Below the pieces are notes generated by a model. That model saw only the letters and a list, made by a program, of their open reading frames with translations. It did no database searches and was not told the DNA's origin. A stretch of 64,000 bases of DNA, taken from contig MU278355.1 in the NCBI GenBank assembly GCA_022385755.1, forward strand, positions 376,974 through 440,973, written 5' to 3'. Positions 12,901 to 24,228 of this stretch are shown one piece after another. This DNA comes from Trametopsis cervina. Taxonomy: Eukaryota; Basidiomycota; Agaricomycetes; Polyporales; Irpicaceae. The translations under genes and the position numbers were made by a program. Position 1 is the stretch's first letter; every line of letters starts with the position of its first letter.

Positions 12901-15900
12901 AGACCCCGCGCAGCCCTCATTCTCACTCTCTGGAGCCATTTTCTCTCTCGACACCAATTAACCCTTCTGATGCCAGCGGACGAGCGCGCGAGGACCGTGG
13001 CGATCGTCGCCAATCTGGCCCAGCCCGCTGGTGGTGTTTTCCACACGGAACGTACACACTCTCGGCAGTGGCTGCAAAACAAAGTTCAAGACAACGGGGG
13101 AGTGGTAACTCGCAATTATGCGCCTCGTTCTTGCTGTTTTCCACACACCCTACTCCCAGCTTTGACGTCTCTCCTCCGACTTTCTCCGCAGCCGCAAACA
13201 AACAGACGTTATCAATCCCCACCCGCCTTGTCCCCACAATGCGTCTTGTCCATTTGTTTAAGCCTCTCCCCCGATGCATGCTCTCTTATCGGTGCATGCC
13301 GTCAACGGGCTTTTCGCTGTGCGCTTTCTGCCGCACGTATCTCGTACGTTCTGCAGATCTTGCCAGATGCGATGCGCGCGTTCGACGGCCGGCGCGCCCT
13401 CGAAGCAACTTTTGGTGTGCATCTGCATCTGCATCCGCACAGCGCGTGCTCTCCCAGGACTGTACCACACCTGATTAATGCGTTGAATACGATACGTGCG
13501 TCCTTCACATCGATCGTGCGCGCACGGCCACACACGCATAATTTTTTCTTCGCACTCCTTCTGTTCTTTGTTCTTTGTTCTTTCCTTGACTTCTCATATT
13601 TCCTTCTGGAAAACCCCCCGCTTCACGGGAGAAGCACTCCTTCCTTTTTGTCGCAGTCCCGGCGTGATGTCCGCGCAGACCGTCCGGCAACATGAACGGG
13701 TGCCGTAAGCGTAACGCAAACTGGCCTCCTTCGACGATGCGCTTTTGACTTCCCTCTGTTTCGCGAACGCGGACCGTGTGCAGTGACACTACGTATGGTG
13801 CGCATTATTTCCCTTTATTGGGTGCTGTGTCTGACATCGCCGTCCGCCGTCATATTCACATAGCACGCATCGCCTCTCTGCGTCGTCCTCAGATTACTGC
13901 GGATTTTCCACTAGCCTAAGGATCCACTACCTCGATCGCTGGTGCATCGCACATGTGCATGATGTGCCGTACCAATCGGACAACAGATGGCCAGTCGAAG
14001 AACATATCGCACTTTTTGCCTCCGTTTCGTCGTCATAGACGAATTTTGCTTCCACATCTGTCTCAGCTTGAAGGAGGATAATCGCACATGTGCGTGTGGA
14101 GGACGGCCGAGTTGGTACCAGGCGTCCACCGTCGTAGCCGATCGGCCACAATCTGCCGAGAACGATGACCGTTGTCGCCGTCCACCTCTCCGTTCCCGGA
14201 GTAGCACTTCAAGACCTCGTCCGGACGCATCTATGGAACACACCTATCCGCTCGCATCGGATATCCCGTCCTACGGTTACACATGCGCAGATTTATCCGC
14301 TGTGTCGAGAAGGAGCCTTCCAAGGTTTGTACTTCCAGCCTATTGCACAGGGTAGGACGTGCCAACCTGAAAGGACCCCTCTCGACCACGGAGCATCTCA
14401 TCTTGCAGGACAGGCGTGGAGCGTCTTGCTGGAGTAGCAAAACTCTTTACTCGAAATCGATGGTCACAGTACTACGGAGGATACATTTTGTGAGCTCTTG
14501 ACCACACACGTGCTGTACGCTGACGAGATACTCTCCGCAGCCCAACAGCTGTGCGGACCATGTGCCGGCGAACACACATCCACCGTTATGCGTTATTGGC
14601 ATTTCTCTTCAACAGCTTCGCAGTGCGCTCCACCCTGTAGAACCTCATCAACATACACCCATCGGAAGGTTCGCCATCCATTTGTGCTCATTCGAACCCT
14701 CTGATTGCATATAGACGTCATCTGGCATCTCTACCAGGAGCTCGAATAAGCAGCGGTTGAACGCCATGCCGTATGCTCCGTAGATCCTTCATATCCAGTG
14801 AGTTGGCCGCATTATCCTAAAACAAATCCCTGCCCCGCTAGGTCAGAAGACTTTACGAGTTCACGTTCGCCGCAACAACGCGCGGTAGCGAATAACCACA
14901 CCCGTGTCTGACCTCATCCCCGTCTGACCCGCTGAATTACACGTACGCACTGCATACAAAACACGTTCTCAAAATCTAACAATCGCGTTCGATCATGAGT
15001 AATTCTACCAATCTCCCACTAAATCTAACCCCATCACGACCACCGCCGGGTTTCACAGAAATTATGAATCAGCCTTCTCTCAGCTTTAGCGTAGTGCGTC
15101 ATTGCCCAACGAGCCTATCACGGCCGCCGAGATTCTGAAGCAGCAACACCAAGCCCAAGTCCAAGCCCAGCGGCATCTCTCTCTGTCCGTGTCAGGCTTG
15201 GTTCGGCGTCGGCACGAGCACAGCCGCGGGACTGCCAGCACGTCGCTTCTAGCGTCCTGTTCGGTGTGTCACCGCGAGCCCGCCCGCCCGCCTTCTTCAC
15301 CTTCGCATCGCGATCCCTCCTCCATCTTTGCAATACCGTTTGGGTTTGATGCAGATGTGCGATGTGCGATGTGCGATGTTGCTCAACTGTCGGTGCTAGC
15401 GCGCTGCTACAGTAGGGTTCGACGGATCCCGGGGTTTCCTGTTCTTCCGTAGAACTATGTCGTGATCGTGTTTCGCTCGCGGAGTGGGTCATGATATATA
15501 CCGTATGTTTAATTAGAACCGGCTGCGCAAAATTAGACTGGGGTCGGAAAGGGTCCTTTGGTCTAGGTGTTCTTGAACAACGCCGGTCCTAATTGGCCGC
15601 TATGATCGTCCGGGTGCGTTTGTGTCTGCAGTGCGTATCTGAATTGTCATACGCTCATGTGCCCATTGGTGTCTAAGAGTGAGTGATCCTCGCTGAGTTC
15701 TAGAGGCGAGCCACGGCCCCCGAAACGAGGCTTTACGAGAACTTAAGGTGTCAAGTAATACAGAACAGAGCAATGTGACTTGGTCTCCCACGGATGTGAA
15801 GGACACAGAGCTCCACAAGATGTCCACAGTTAATCAGCTTGACACCCAGAAAGAAAAAAGAGTTCTCAACATATTTCAACGTGTCCGTCCTAATGTGTAC

Positions 15901-16811
15901 ACGGGACATTGGATTGGGTATTGCCAACAAATGGCGCTATCGTATATGATGGTCCGTGATGAATGAGAAGCCTACAAGGTCTCGAACTAACTGACTATCG
16001 AGAAGTCGAAGAGTTCGACCGTCACAAGAGGAGCTCGGGAGGAGGGGCGGAGGGAGAAAATGGGGCGCCGTCATCAACCCATCATCACTAAACGTCCATC
16101 TCATATCCCAGAAGAAAAGCGTAGACAGTGCTAGTCATTAGTCCAAAATAGTCCGTGACAAAAAAGAGGAGGGGGCGGGTATATGGGCATTATTGTCCGA
16201 AGAAAAGAGTTTTTGGCAAGTGGCGGCGGCAACGGAATGTGATCATGACTAGCGTAAGCTTTAGGAGGGTCTGTCCAATCAACAGTAGTGGAACTGGAAC
16301 GCGGCATTGTGAAGAACGAGCTAGAGGACCGAGGGATGACATAGCAATAATGCATGTCTTGCGCTTGCCGGAAGGACTGCAGAGGATGCCAAGGGTGGAA
16401 ACAAGTTCTGATCGACTGGTGTCCAATTAGCCAATGCGTCTTCTCCGTCCGAGCCTTGCTTCCGCTCTTGCTAATTGCGATGGCTTTGGTCCAGACGAAG
16501 GGTCAACTAGTGTGATTAAGAAAGTGATGAAGGAAGTGACTGTAGGAAGACGCCAATGTCGTTAGCGTGATGGAGAGGTGTAAACGTAAAAGAAGTCGGA
16601 AGCTAGAAAACAGGGAAGCGTTAGTCGGCAAGTGTAATCCTCGAAACATCGCTCGCTCCGCATCGAGGGTCATAGCCACCCAAGTCGGTCGCTGGCGTCG
16701 AAAACAACCAAGCACGCCTGCTCCCCCTCCAACTGCCACCAAGTTTTTCGTTTTTCCACAGCGCCGTTTGAGGAAACGGATGCGAACTGATAAGGTACGA
16801 AACGACATCTC
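9956..16811. other. Gene-poor region upstream of the TEA gene, second part
   Basis: I cannot support any gene. Two long frames exist (10495-11178 and 12688-13695), but both have shadow frames on the other strand, no recognisable motif and erratic composition. A perfect 16-base palindrome lies at 10135-10150, and a short direct repeat GCGATGT (three copies) lies at about 15359-15380. The DNA shows no transposase, reverse transcriptase or integrase motif, so it is not an obvious transposon body, though an old unrecognisable one cannot be excluded. Confidence 0.5.
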
Positions 16812-19800
16812 CTAATGTCTCGCCTGCTTACGCACAGCCCTTACGGGCGGAGCCGAAGTAACAGAGGCAGTAGTGGAGGCAGGTAGCGCCGCAGAGGTTA
16901 TCACTGAAGAGCTCGAAGCAGTTGCGACAGGCGGAGCAGCTGGATTCGATGCAGGAGACGGCGTAGGGGTAGGAGTTGCAGGTGGGGGCACGATGGCGCC
17001 AGCCGCCGACGCCGTCGCTCCGCACGCGTTGACAGGTACAGCGCTGCTTGCTGCGAACCACGCGTCAGGGTAGACACACCCTGATACGATGGTGACGGCC
17101 TGGGCACCGTCTTGGTTGTCGAACCAGCCATTCGGGAGGGTTACGTCCTTGCTGACACCGGTGTATGAAGGCGGAGGGAGTGTGACGGGCGCGCGGCCGG
17201 TGGTGTACGACGGAATGAGTGTGACCTGGCCAGCCGGAACGCCTGCGATGCTCGTTGGCGGGAACAGGCCGTACTGGGAGACAACACTGGGCAGGATGGT
17301 GCCTGCTGCGCCACCTCCAGTTGCAGTGACTGGGAATGTGCCGCTGAACTGGCTGCCGAGGGCACCAAATTTGCCGCACATGCCGTGAGCCTGTCGAGGA
17401 TCGGTCGGAATGAAGCCGTTTTCCAGACCGAGTTGGTAGGACCAGAGAGGGGCCTGCACGGTGTTCGTAACAGAGTCGTTGCCAATCTATACAGTAAAAT
17501 AGTGTTATTTGGTGTCAGCTATCTTATCACGAGAAAATGTAGACCGCAGTACCTTCCAAGTCCAGAAGAACCAATCGCCCAGTGCGTCCATGCTCGCCAA
17601 AATGAAGTTCGAGAACCCCTCTTTCATAGCAGGAGTCCAGCTAGCGACGTTATTGAAGACAGAGCAGTCACCGCCGTACTGAGGACCATTCCCGACACCT
17701 CGCACGAACAAGCCACAATCGTTGATAGCGTTGGAAAATTCGCCAGCGACGGTGATACCAAAGTTCGTTCGGCTGTAATCACAAAAGTTGAGTTCTTGGG
17801 ACCAACCACGTTGGTGAATTTGACAACATACCTGTTGTTCAAGTTTGTAGCCCAGGCGCCGCAAGCCTGTTTTGGCCACACTCCGCCGAGCATCGTACCG
17901 TCGCCACCAACGGCGGGGACATCGATAGGTGAAGTGTTCGGCTGTCCGTCGAACGCGAAGTAGGGGTGGTTGTCTATTCGATCCATATCAGCGTCTATGG
18001 CCGCAACGCTGTGAAGAACGAACACCCACCAAGGGCAATCCTGTCCGATCCAGAGAGGCGGTCCACCCAACTGCTCAACGAGCGGAAACCGTCATGAATA
18101 GTCATGATCGGGCCCTTGCCTGCACCTATGCCAGTGATAGAACGTATGATCGCGTGCGCCTGGAGGTAGCTGTACAATGTATCAGAATCGAGAGTTGGAT
18201 TTATAAAGTATAAGCATCGCAAGCGTATACGCACAATGAGGTAACCTGGTCCTGTCCGATCGTGTCGACCAGCGGCTCGTTCATGATGCTAAACATCGGG
18301 ACGACATCCACGTATTGGGGCTATACAAATAAAATAACATAGAATGAGCGAATGAAATCAAATAGGGTGATCAAATGTGAAAGACTTGAGGGGCAGGTAT
18401 TGCATAGACGAAGGGTGAGGTGAAATCAAGCGTCCACTTGACATATCAAGAGTAACCCCATTCTCCTGCAGAGCAGAAAACATAGGCGGTCCGTCTACCC
18501 GGTCCACTAGAGTATGACTCTTCTGGCGATGAGGAAACGGACAACCTGTGTTTTCACTCCAGTATAGGCGTAGCCAGGTGCAAATACCCTGAGACAAGAA
18601 GGTCTCACAAGGCTGACGCAGTCGAGCCGTATGTAACGAAAGGTAACCAGATAGTCCCACAAACAAATCAAATAGAGTGCGTTACACACCTGAGAGATGA
18701 ATTCAGTGAGTGTCCGAATGTAGTCCAATGTGCGCTGCGCATTCGCGTAACCCATGACGCCGTTGAGGAAGTTGATTTGACCAAGTCGTCCAGAGTGGTT
18801 GTATCCTTCGAAATTATCCTCAGTGGTTGTCCGATTGCGATTTCAAAGCCAAGACGTACCATTCTGCGATCCTGGAATGGCATGCAGATCCAAATTGACC
18901 CTGATACCGTACTTCCTGGCCCATTCTATCACCTTCAGTATATGCTCCCAGCAAACTCTCGCCAGGAACGGTTCTGAAATTTCAGGACCGTTCGGTGCAT
19001 CGTCGGAGCCGATATCGTCCCATTTTTCGATAGCCCAGAACGGAATGGGAAGTCGTATCCAGTTGAGGCCTGCACCGGCAATTTGGGCAATATCCTCCTC
19101 AGTGACGAATGTAGTGTAGTGTTGCACGAGGAAGTCGGTGAGGTTGCCAGAGCTGGCTACTGTCTGAGAGAGGTGCCATTCGTCGCGTACACCAGCATAG
19201 GGCTGAAAGAGCGCAGGGGAGATGAATGGTTCGAGAACGAAAAGACCCCCGAGGTTCACTCTGACAGTGCATAGTCCACGACGTCAATTTGGGAAGCCAA
19301 AACAAGCATGCCCAACACGCACCCGTTAACACGATCGACGCCCCATGTCCACGTTTCGCTGAGAGCCGGCGTCCAGCTGTTAGGCTTCGCGGAATTGTTG
19401 AACGGATTTGCGGGATCGGCAACCCAGAAGCCTCCGAACGAGTTCTTGTAAACGAACGTCGATCCATCATCCATAGTAACCGTGCTCCCATCTCCTCCCC
19501 ACGTAGCCAGAGCGCTCTGTCCCTTTCCTCCGTCCGTAGTACTATTCCCAGTGTTGCCGCCTCCATTGTTCGAAGAGCTCGTACTGCCACTGGCAGATGT
19601 GTTTGAGCTTGAGCCGGAATGGTGCGTCGTGAGTACGACTGGAACGACCACTGCGACGACCACGACCGCCACAAGCGCAGCTAAGCCAGCGAGGGGAAGC
19701 GGACGTTTATACCATGGTTTCCGTACTTCATACAAGAACGAGTCGTCGGGTGTCGCGTATGCATTGGGTGCGGCGGCGTATGCTTGCGACCCTATGAAGG

Positions 19801-20059
19801 GAGAACCCTCGTTTGCCTCTTTCGGTACAGTCGGAAGACGAGCAGCAGAGCCATAGCCTGGTGCCGCTAACGGCTCGCGTTCAGCGTACCCATCGTACCC
19901 ACCAGCAGTCGAGTCGCGAGGGGTGGAAGGGATGGACTGGCCGATGGAGAGATTCGACTGAGCTAGAGGCGGGAGGAATCCTGGACGTGGGGAAGCAGTT
20001 GCATAGGACGAATCTGTCCGTGCTTGCGAAAGCCGGGGGTCTTCGTTGTAGAAAGACAT
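16812..20059 (-). CDS. GH5 glucan 1,3-beta-glucosidase, type II membrane protein
   Basis: This is an exo-beta-1,3-glucanase of glycoside hydrolase family 5, which remodels beta-glucan at the cell surface. The first exon (start 20059) encodes a cytosolic head of about 120 residues rich in Pro/Ser/Ala, then one membrane segment (about 121-144, GLAALVAVVVVAVVVPVV), then a Ser/Gly/Asn-rich stalk. The catalytic domain follows in several exons: VNLGGLFVLEPF, GLNWIRLPIPFWA, GIRVNLDLHAIPGSQNG, the acid/base motif IMNEP (NEP codons 18281-18273), the nucleophile motif GEFSNAINDCG near 17750, and WFFWTWK. The C-terminal exon (17459-16812) carries the usual QLGLENGFIPTDPRQA and then a long Pro/Ala/Ser/Thr-rich tail ending in basic residues. 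The layout matches the ExgD-like membrane forms. Exact borders of the small middle exons (about 18.1-18.8 kb) are approximate. Confidence 0.92.
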
Positions 20060-23000
20060 GGCTGAGTGTGTGCTGCCCTGGACCGCTTAAAATAGATGTG
20101 TGGTAGTATGTGGCGTAGGGCCCGTACCACCAGGGCTTTGGCGACTATAGAGGAGGTGTAGGATGGAGGGGGGAGTAGGAAAGGAGAGGCAAGCCAGTTG
20201 GTGATGGTTGAGGTTCAAAGAGCAACCAAGGGCGCGAGGGCAGATCGGATGAATGGCGCGAACCTTCCACGAGTGCTAGATGTGGTGAGAAAAATAGACT
20301 GCTATTTAGGTTCGACTCACTGCACTTCTCCGCTTCCGTCCTGCCTGCCTGCGCTCCGTTGCCTGCCGTTTGGGCACTTCACTAGGCGTGTTCGCCAAGT
20401 CCACGACGGACTGTAGGATGAGAGGAGGCGAGCAGAACACGACGAGAGCAGCCACAACCAGACATGAAGGCGTTCATTGACCGCAACAGCAGCGCACATG
20501 ACCGCCAAGTCTCGGAAGATCACTTGCCGTATTTAGCTCAGCAACCGGATGCTGCAGCTGATTCGCGGCAGCAAAACATCAGGTCACTGGTGGATTGCTG
20601 CACGCGTTCGACTAAAACCATCATCTTCGATACTCCGGCCTCGTACGAATTGTCATCTTGTCAGGTCTACTACATGCTATGTTTTGAACCAGACGAAAGT
20701 ATTACAGAGGCACAACCATCCGGATGTAAACCCCTGTTTCACCGCCGAGTAACTTCCGTTCATTGTCAATGACGCACTGCCGCGAAATTCATGCCTCTTC
20801 TCGTGAGTCTATCCCTCCTCAAGGTCGTAAGATTCTAACACGTTACCACGTTCAGGATGTCTTTCTCTTCTTCCGCAGCGTGCGCAGCATTTCCAGCCGC
20901 TTGATGCGATGCGGCACGCTCGTAATTCCCATACGGGCTACGGTACACCATCGCACATCTGCCCGAAGGCAGCGCAATGCAGAGACTATTCTCAGCTGTG
21001 GGCATTCCGCTTGACTTAAGCCTCTGTCTGTGGCTGTCGCTGTGGAGTTGGTGCCAGTCAGCAATTCGATGGTGTCAGTTCGCAGCATGATGCCGCAGCA
21101 TCCGACCATTCTTCAAAACCACAAACTCCGTGGTCGGGACGCTTTACACGCCACGGAATGATATCATAGTCTTAGTGGCCTTCAACGGAGGCCTGTTGGA
21201 CCACGCTATTCATCGGTTCATACTGGGTTCCCGTGGATCGCACGCCTTTGGGGACATTCTGAACGACTCTTTTCTGCGGATGTCAGCTCGTTGATTTTGC
21301 TCTTTCTTGCAGAATATTGCCAGTCTTGCTCTAGCTGCAGGTTATCTCACTGATAAATATTTTGTCTCGTGTATGAAGCTTGGTACGAGATAGTACCTGC
21401 TTGTGAGTCATCTGACAGCTCAATACGAATACTTCCAAGCCCAACTCACTGTGAAATGTCAGATTACGTTACAGAGTACAGTGGTTTCGCGGAGCTCTGT
21501 CACCGTTCACCCCTTTCTGCAAGTCAGGTGGTGGTGATTCGCTGGGGGCCTGAACGCCACATCGATGCATCAAAGCAGGAGTGACCGCCGGGGTTCCACG
21601 TTTCTGGACGGTGTTCTTGAAAGCCCGACCTTCCAAGCTGGTGTCCGATTTGGCTCTACAATGCGCCGCCGAACCCTCTCCCCGCTAATGTTTCCCCGCT
21701 GGACCGACTTGATACCATGGGCGCACACGATCGTACACATACGACCACACCCCTCGTCACGATAGCGTCCATAGCTCAAGGATTCAGCCATTCGAGGTGT
21801 GGAAATGAAGTGGTCAAGTCAGCGCCAACTGATATCTTCCTCGTGCAGAAGTGTGTACTTTATGAAGCTTAGTTCGACTTAAGGTTCAGAATACCGCCAG
21901 AGCTATGCAACTTGTGGATGTATTGCCGCCAGACAGGGTACTACAGTAACTCCAGTTCCCACTTGTTCTTGATATCTTTCTCAACTTCCCTCCCTTTCGC
22001 AGAGGACCGCATGGCAACAAACAAGACAGCCGTGGCTTAACAAGACGGATTTTCACTCTCGATGCGGCTACTAGGACGGATTATCCTGATTGGCCCTCCC
22101 TCAAATCATACCTGCAATGGTTGCCAGCATCTCCTTAGGACATACTGACATACGAAGCAATGTCGAGACCAAGGTACAAATTATCTCAAGAAGCCGTATT
22201 CTTTGGAAATGATGAGGTTTGCCCATACGCCGCTGATCTTCGCCGTACGAAGTAACTTCATTAGGTATCAAGCCACACCAGCATCGCCCTCCTCTGCCTA
22301 ACTCCATGGAGCTCCGAGTTCCAATAGCTCTTTTGCACGCGGGTCGTTAGGTAACGATAGGCTCGGTATTTTTCACATCTCCGGAGATAGATCTTCAGTT
22401 ACATTCAAGCTCGGAAACCCCTCTTACCCGCGTACGCGCACTCTGGAAGTTGGACGCAGGGAAGATCGTCCGTGAGATATGACTGTCCCTGTGTCGCTTC
22501 GGTGTAGGCATATCTATCGTCAAGACCTATCCTAACGTTTGGTCGTCATGGACTTATGAAGTACAACAACGATCCCCCTGTCGATCCAAGGTCAGTCAAT
22601 TATACATCACGTTCGCGGACTTCAACTACGGGTTGACGTTGCGATCTTTCACGTAGCCTCCGACAACCGGTATGTTTCACTCATAGAGAAAGTGGTGATA
22701 CCTCCGGGTCAGTTCAAACTAACTCCGATTTCGCCAGTATGGTGACGCCGTATGTGCCCGCCACAACGATCTCTTTGTTTTCTCGTCTAATGTTCGAGTA
22801 TTGTTTATGGACCGTAGATGCGGAAGATGGTCAATGCAACACGGCCCTTCTGTTCTAATCAGACGTAATTGTGGTTTTGCCCTTCTGGCTTTCGCCAATC
22901 GTTACAGATGGAAGATATACCAGACAAGTGTAGTTACCCGCCTCAAGAAGACATTTCAATTTCCCCTTACTGTATTGTGGGTAACATGCAGTACAGCGCC

Positions 23001-23169
23001 GAACTTCGGCATTGCGCATGAATATCTCTTCGTCATCAAATTTTGAACCTTTGAGTGTCATATTGCTGTAGCAGATATCCACCACACAGGGCCGGGCTAA
23101 AAATCGTATCCTTGCTTGACCATACTGGCTGCCTGAGTTGGGAGAAAAAACAAACTCGCCCTCGCTAGA
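20060..23169. other. Intergenic region without recognised genes
   Basis: Only short scattered frames occur, with no family motif and no run of consistent splice sites. Composition is more AT-rich toward 22-23 kb. The first few hundred bases presumably contain the promoter of the GH5 gene on the minus strand. I see nothing else. Confidence 0.55.
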
Positions 23170-23241
23170 TGCCCATTGGCTGGATTGAACAACCGACCTC
23201 ACCATTACGAGTGGCGCGCTCTACCACTGAGCTAAACGGGC
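23170..23241 (-). tRNA. tRNA-Thr (anticodon CGU)
   Basis: The 72 bases fold into a complete cloverleaf on the minus strand. The acceptor stem GCCCGTT pairs with AATGGGC (one G-U), with discriminator A. The D arm is GCTC/GAGC. The anticodon stem CGCCA/TGGTG holds the loop CTCGTAA, giving anticodon CGU for threonine. The variable loop is five bases, and the T arm GGTTG/CAGCC holds TTCAATC. No intron is present and no CCA is encoded, as expected for a eukaryotic nuclear tRNA. It reads ACG codons. Confidence 0.95.
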
Positions 23242-24228
23242 ATTGCAGCCTGGCTTGAAGACACTTGGGACATTATTACATACGCTGCTCCTCTTCTTCC
23301 GCTATGATTCTTGTTTTAACCAAGACGATTGCGTGTGTACTAGATACATGGGCACTTTGAAAGAATAAAATCCCCTGGATGTCAGATGACTAGTGTAACA
23401 ATTTGTTGTGGTCGCTGCAGTTGGTTTGAGTTGCAGCATTGCCCATCTCGCAGAGCATGGGAATGTCTCGCGACGGAAATATACTTCGTGTATGACATGA
23501 ATATTTGACTGGACCCAGCATTGCCCGTTCCACTGAGAACTCTGTACATGCGGTACAGGTATGGGGGATATGGAGCTAGAGGCGTGTTTCCCAACATGAG
23601 GAAGGCTGTGCTGCGGGCTTCAGCGTGTCAACGTCTTGATCGTGACTTGTACAGTAACGCTTGTGCTTGCGGGAGATCTAGCGTGAGGCCGAAGCCTGCA
23701 TTATTTGCATCATAAATGATCTGGCACAATGGCTGGATACCCAGTCTTTTGCCGACGCACAGCTGCATAAAGGTAATCTGCAAGGTAATCTGACAAATGT
23801 CGATGGCGGCACTCAGATATCATTTCCGAAGCTTGGATGAAGTGACTCGCCGGAGAGTTTGTGTACGCACCGTAAACACGAGTAGATTTGCTGCATGTAG
23901 GGCGAGAAGTGTACGTAACGAATTCTCTTCTTATTGCGTCCCCGGCGCAGTCGATTGCCTCGTACTGTGTAGCGCAGTTCTCGTTGCATCACAACCCAGC
24001 GACCTTGAGAAAACGTCGTATTTCGTGTACCTTGTCCGCAATACTAACAAGGCGGACTGTACAATAAAATGGCCTATAAGAGTAAATGGCCTCAGGATGA
24101 TGGTCTGTGCGCGGGACAATGGCTACAATTTGTAAGCATCACGTGATGGGCATGTTTAGGGGAGTTGTCTGTGACACCGATCTCTGTCACCGTCTACTCT
24201 GTGACACCCCGACGTAGTCTTTCATTCA
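23242..24228. other. Intergenic region between tRNA-Thr and the Cys-rich F-box-like gene
   Basis: No gene is supported. The plus-strand frame at 23797-24135 has no recognisable motif and poor composition. The last 100-200 bases should contain the promoter of the gene starting at 24229. Confidence 0.5.

Noticed and set aside
12688..13695. 335-codon open frame on the plus strand
   Set aside because: It has several overlapping shadow frames on both strands, composition is erratic and Cys/Arg/Ser-rich, no domain motif is present, and it reads through TATA-like and T-rich DNA typical of intergenic sequence.
3582..16811. Hidden LTR retrotransposon or DNA transposon in the gene desert
   Set aside because: No reverse transcriptase, integrase, transposase motif, long terminal repeats or inverted termini were found by reading. 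Only microsatellites and one local tandem repeat were seen.
22855..23205. 116-codon minus-strand frame
   Set aside because: It overlaps the tRNA-Thr gene, whose complete cloverleaf is far stronger evidence.
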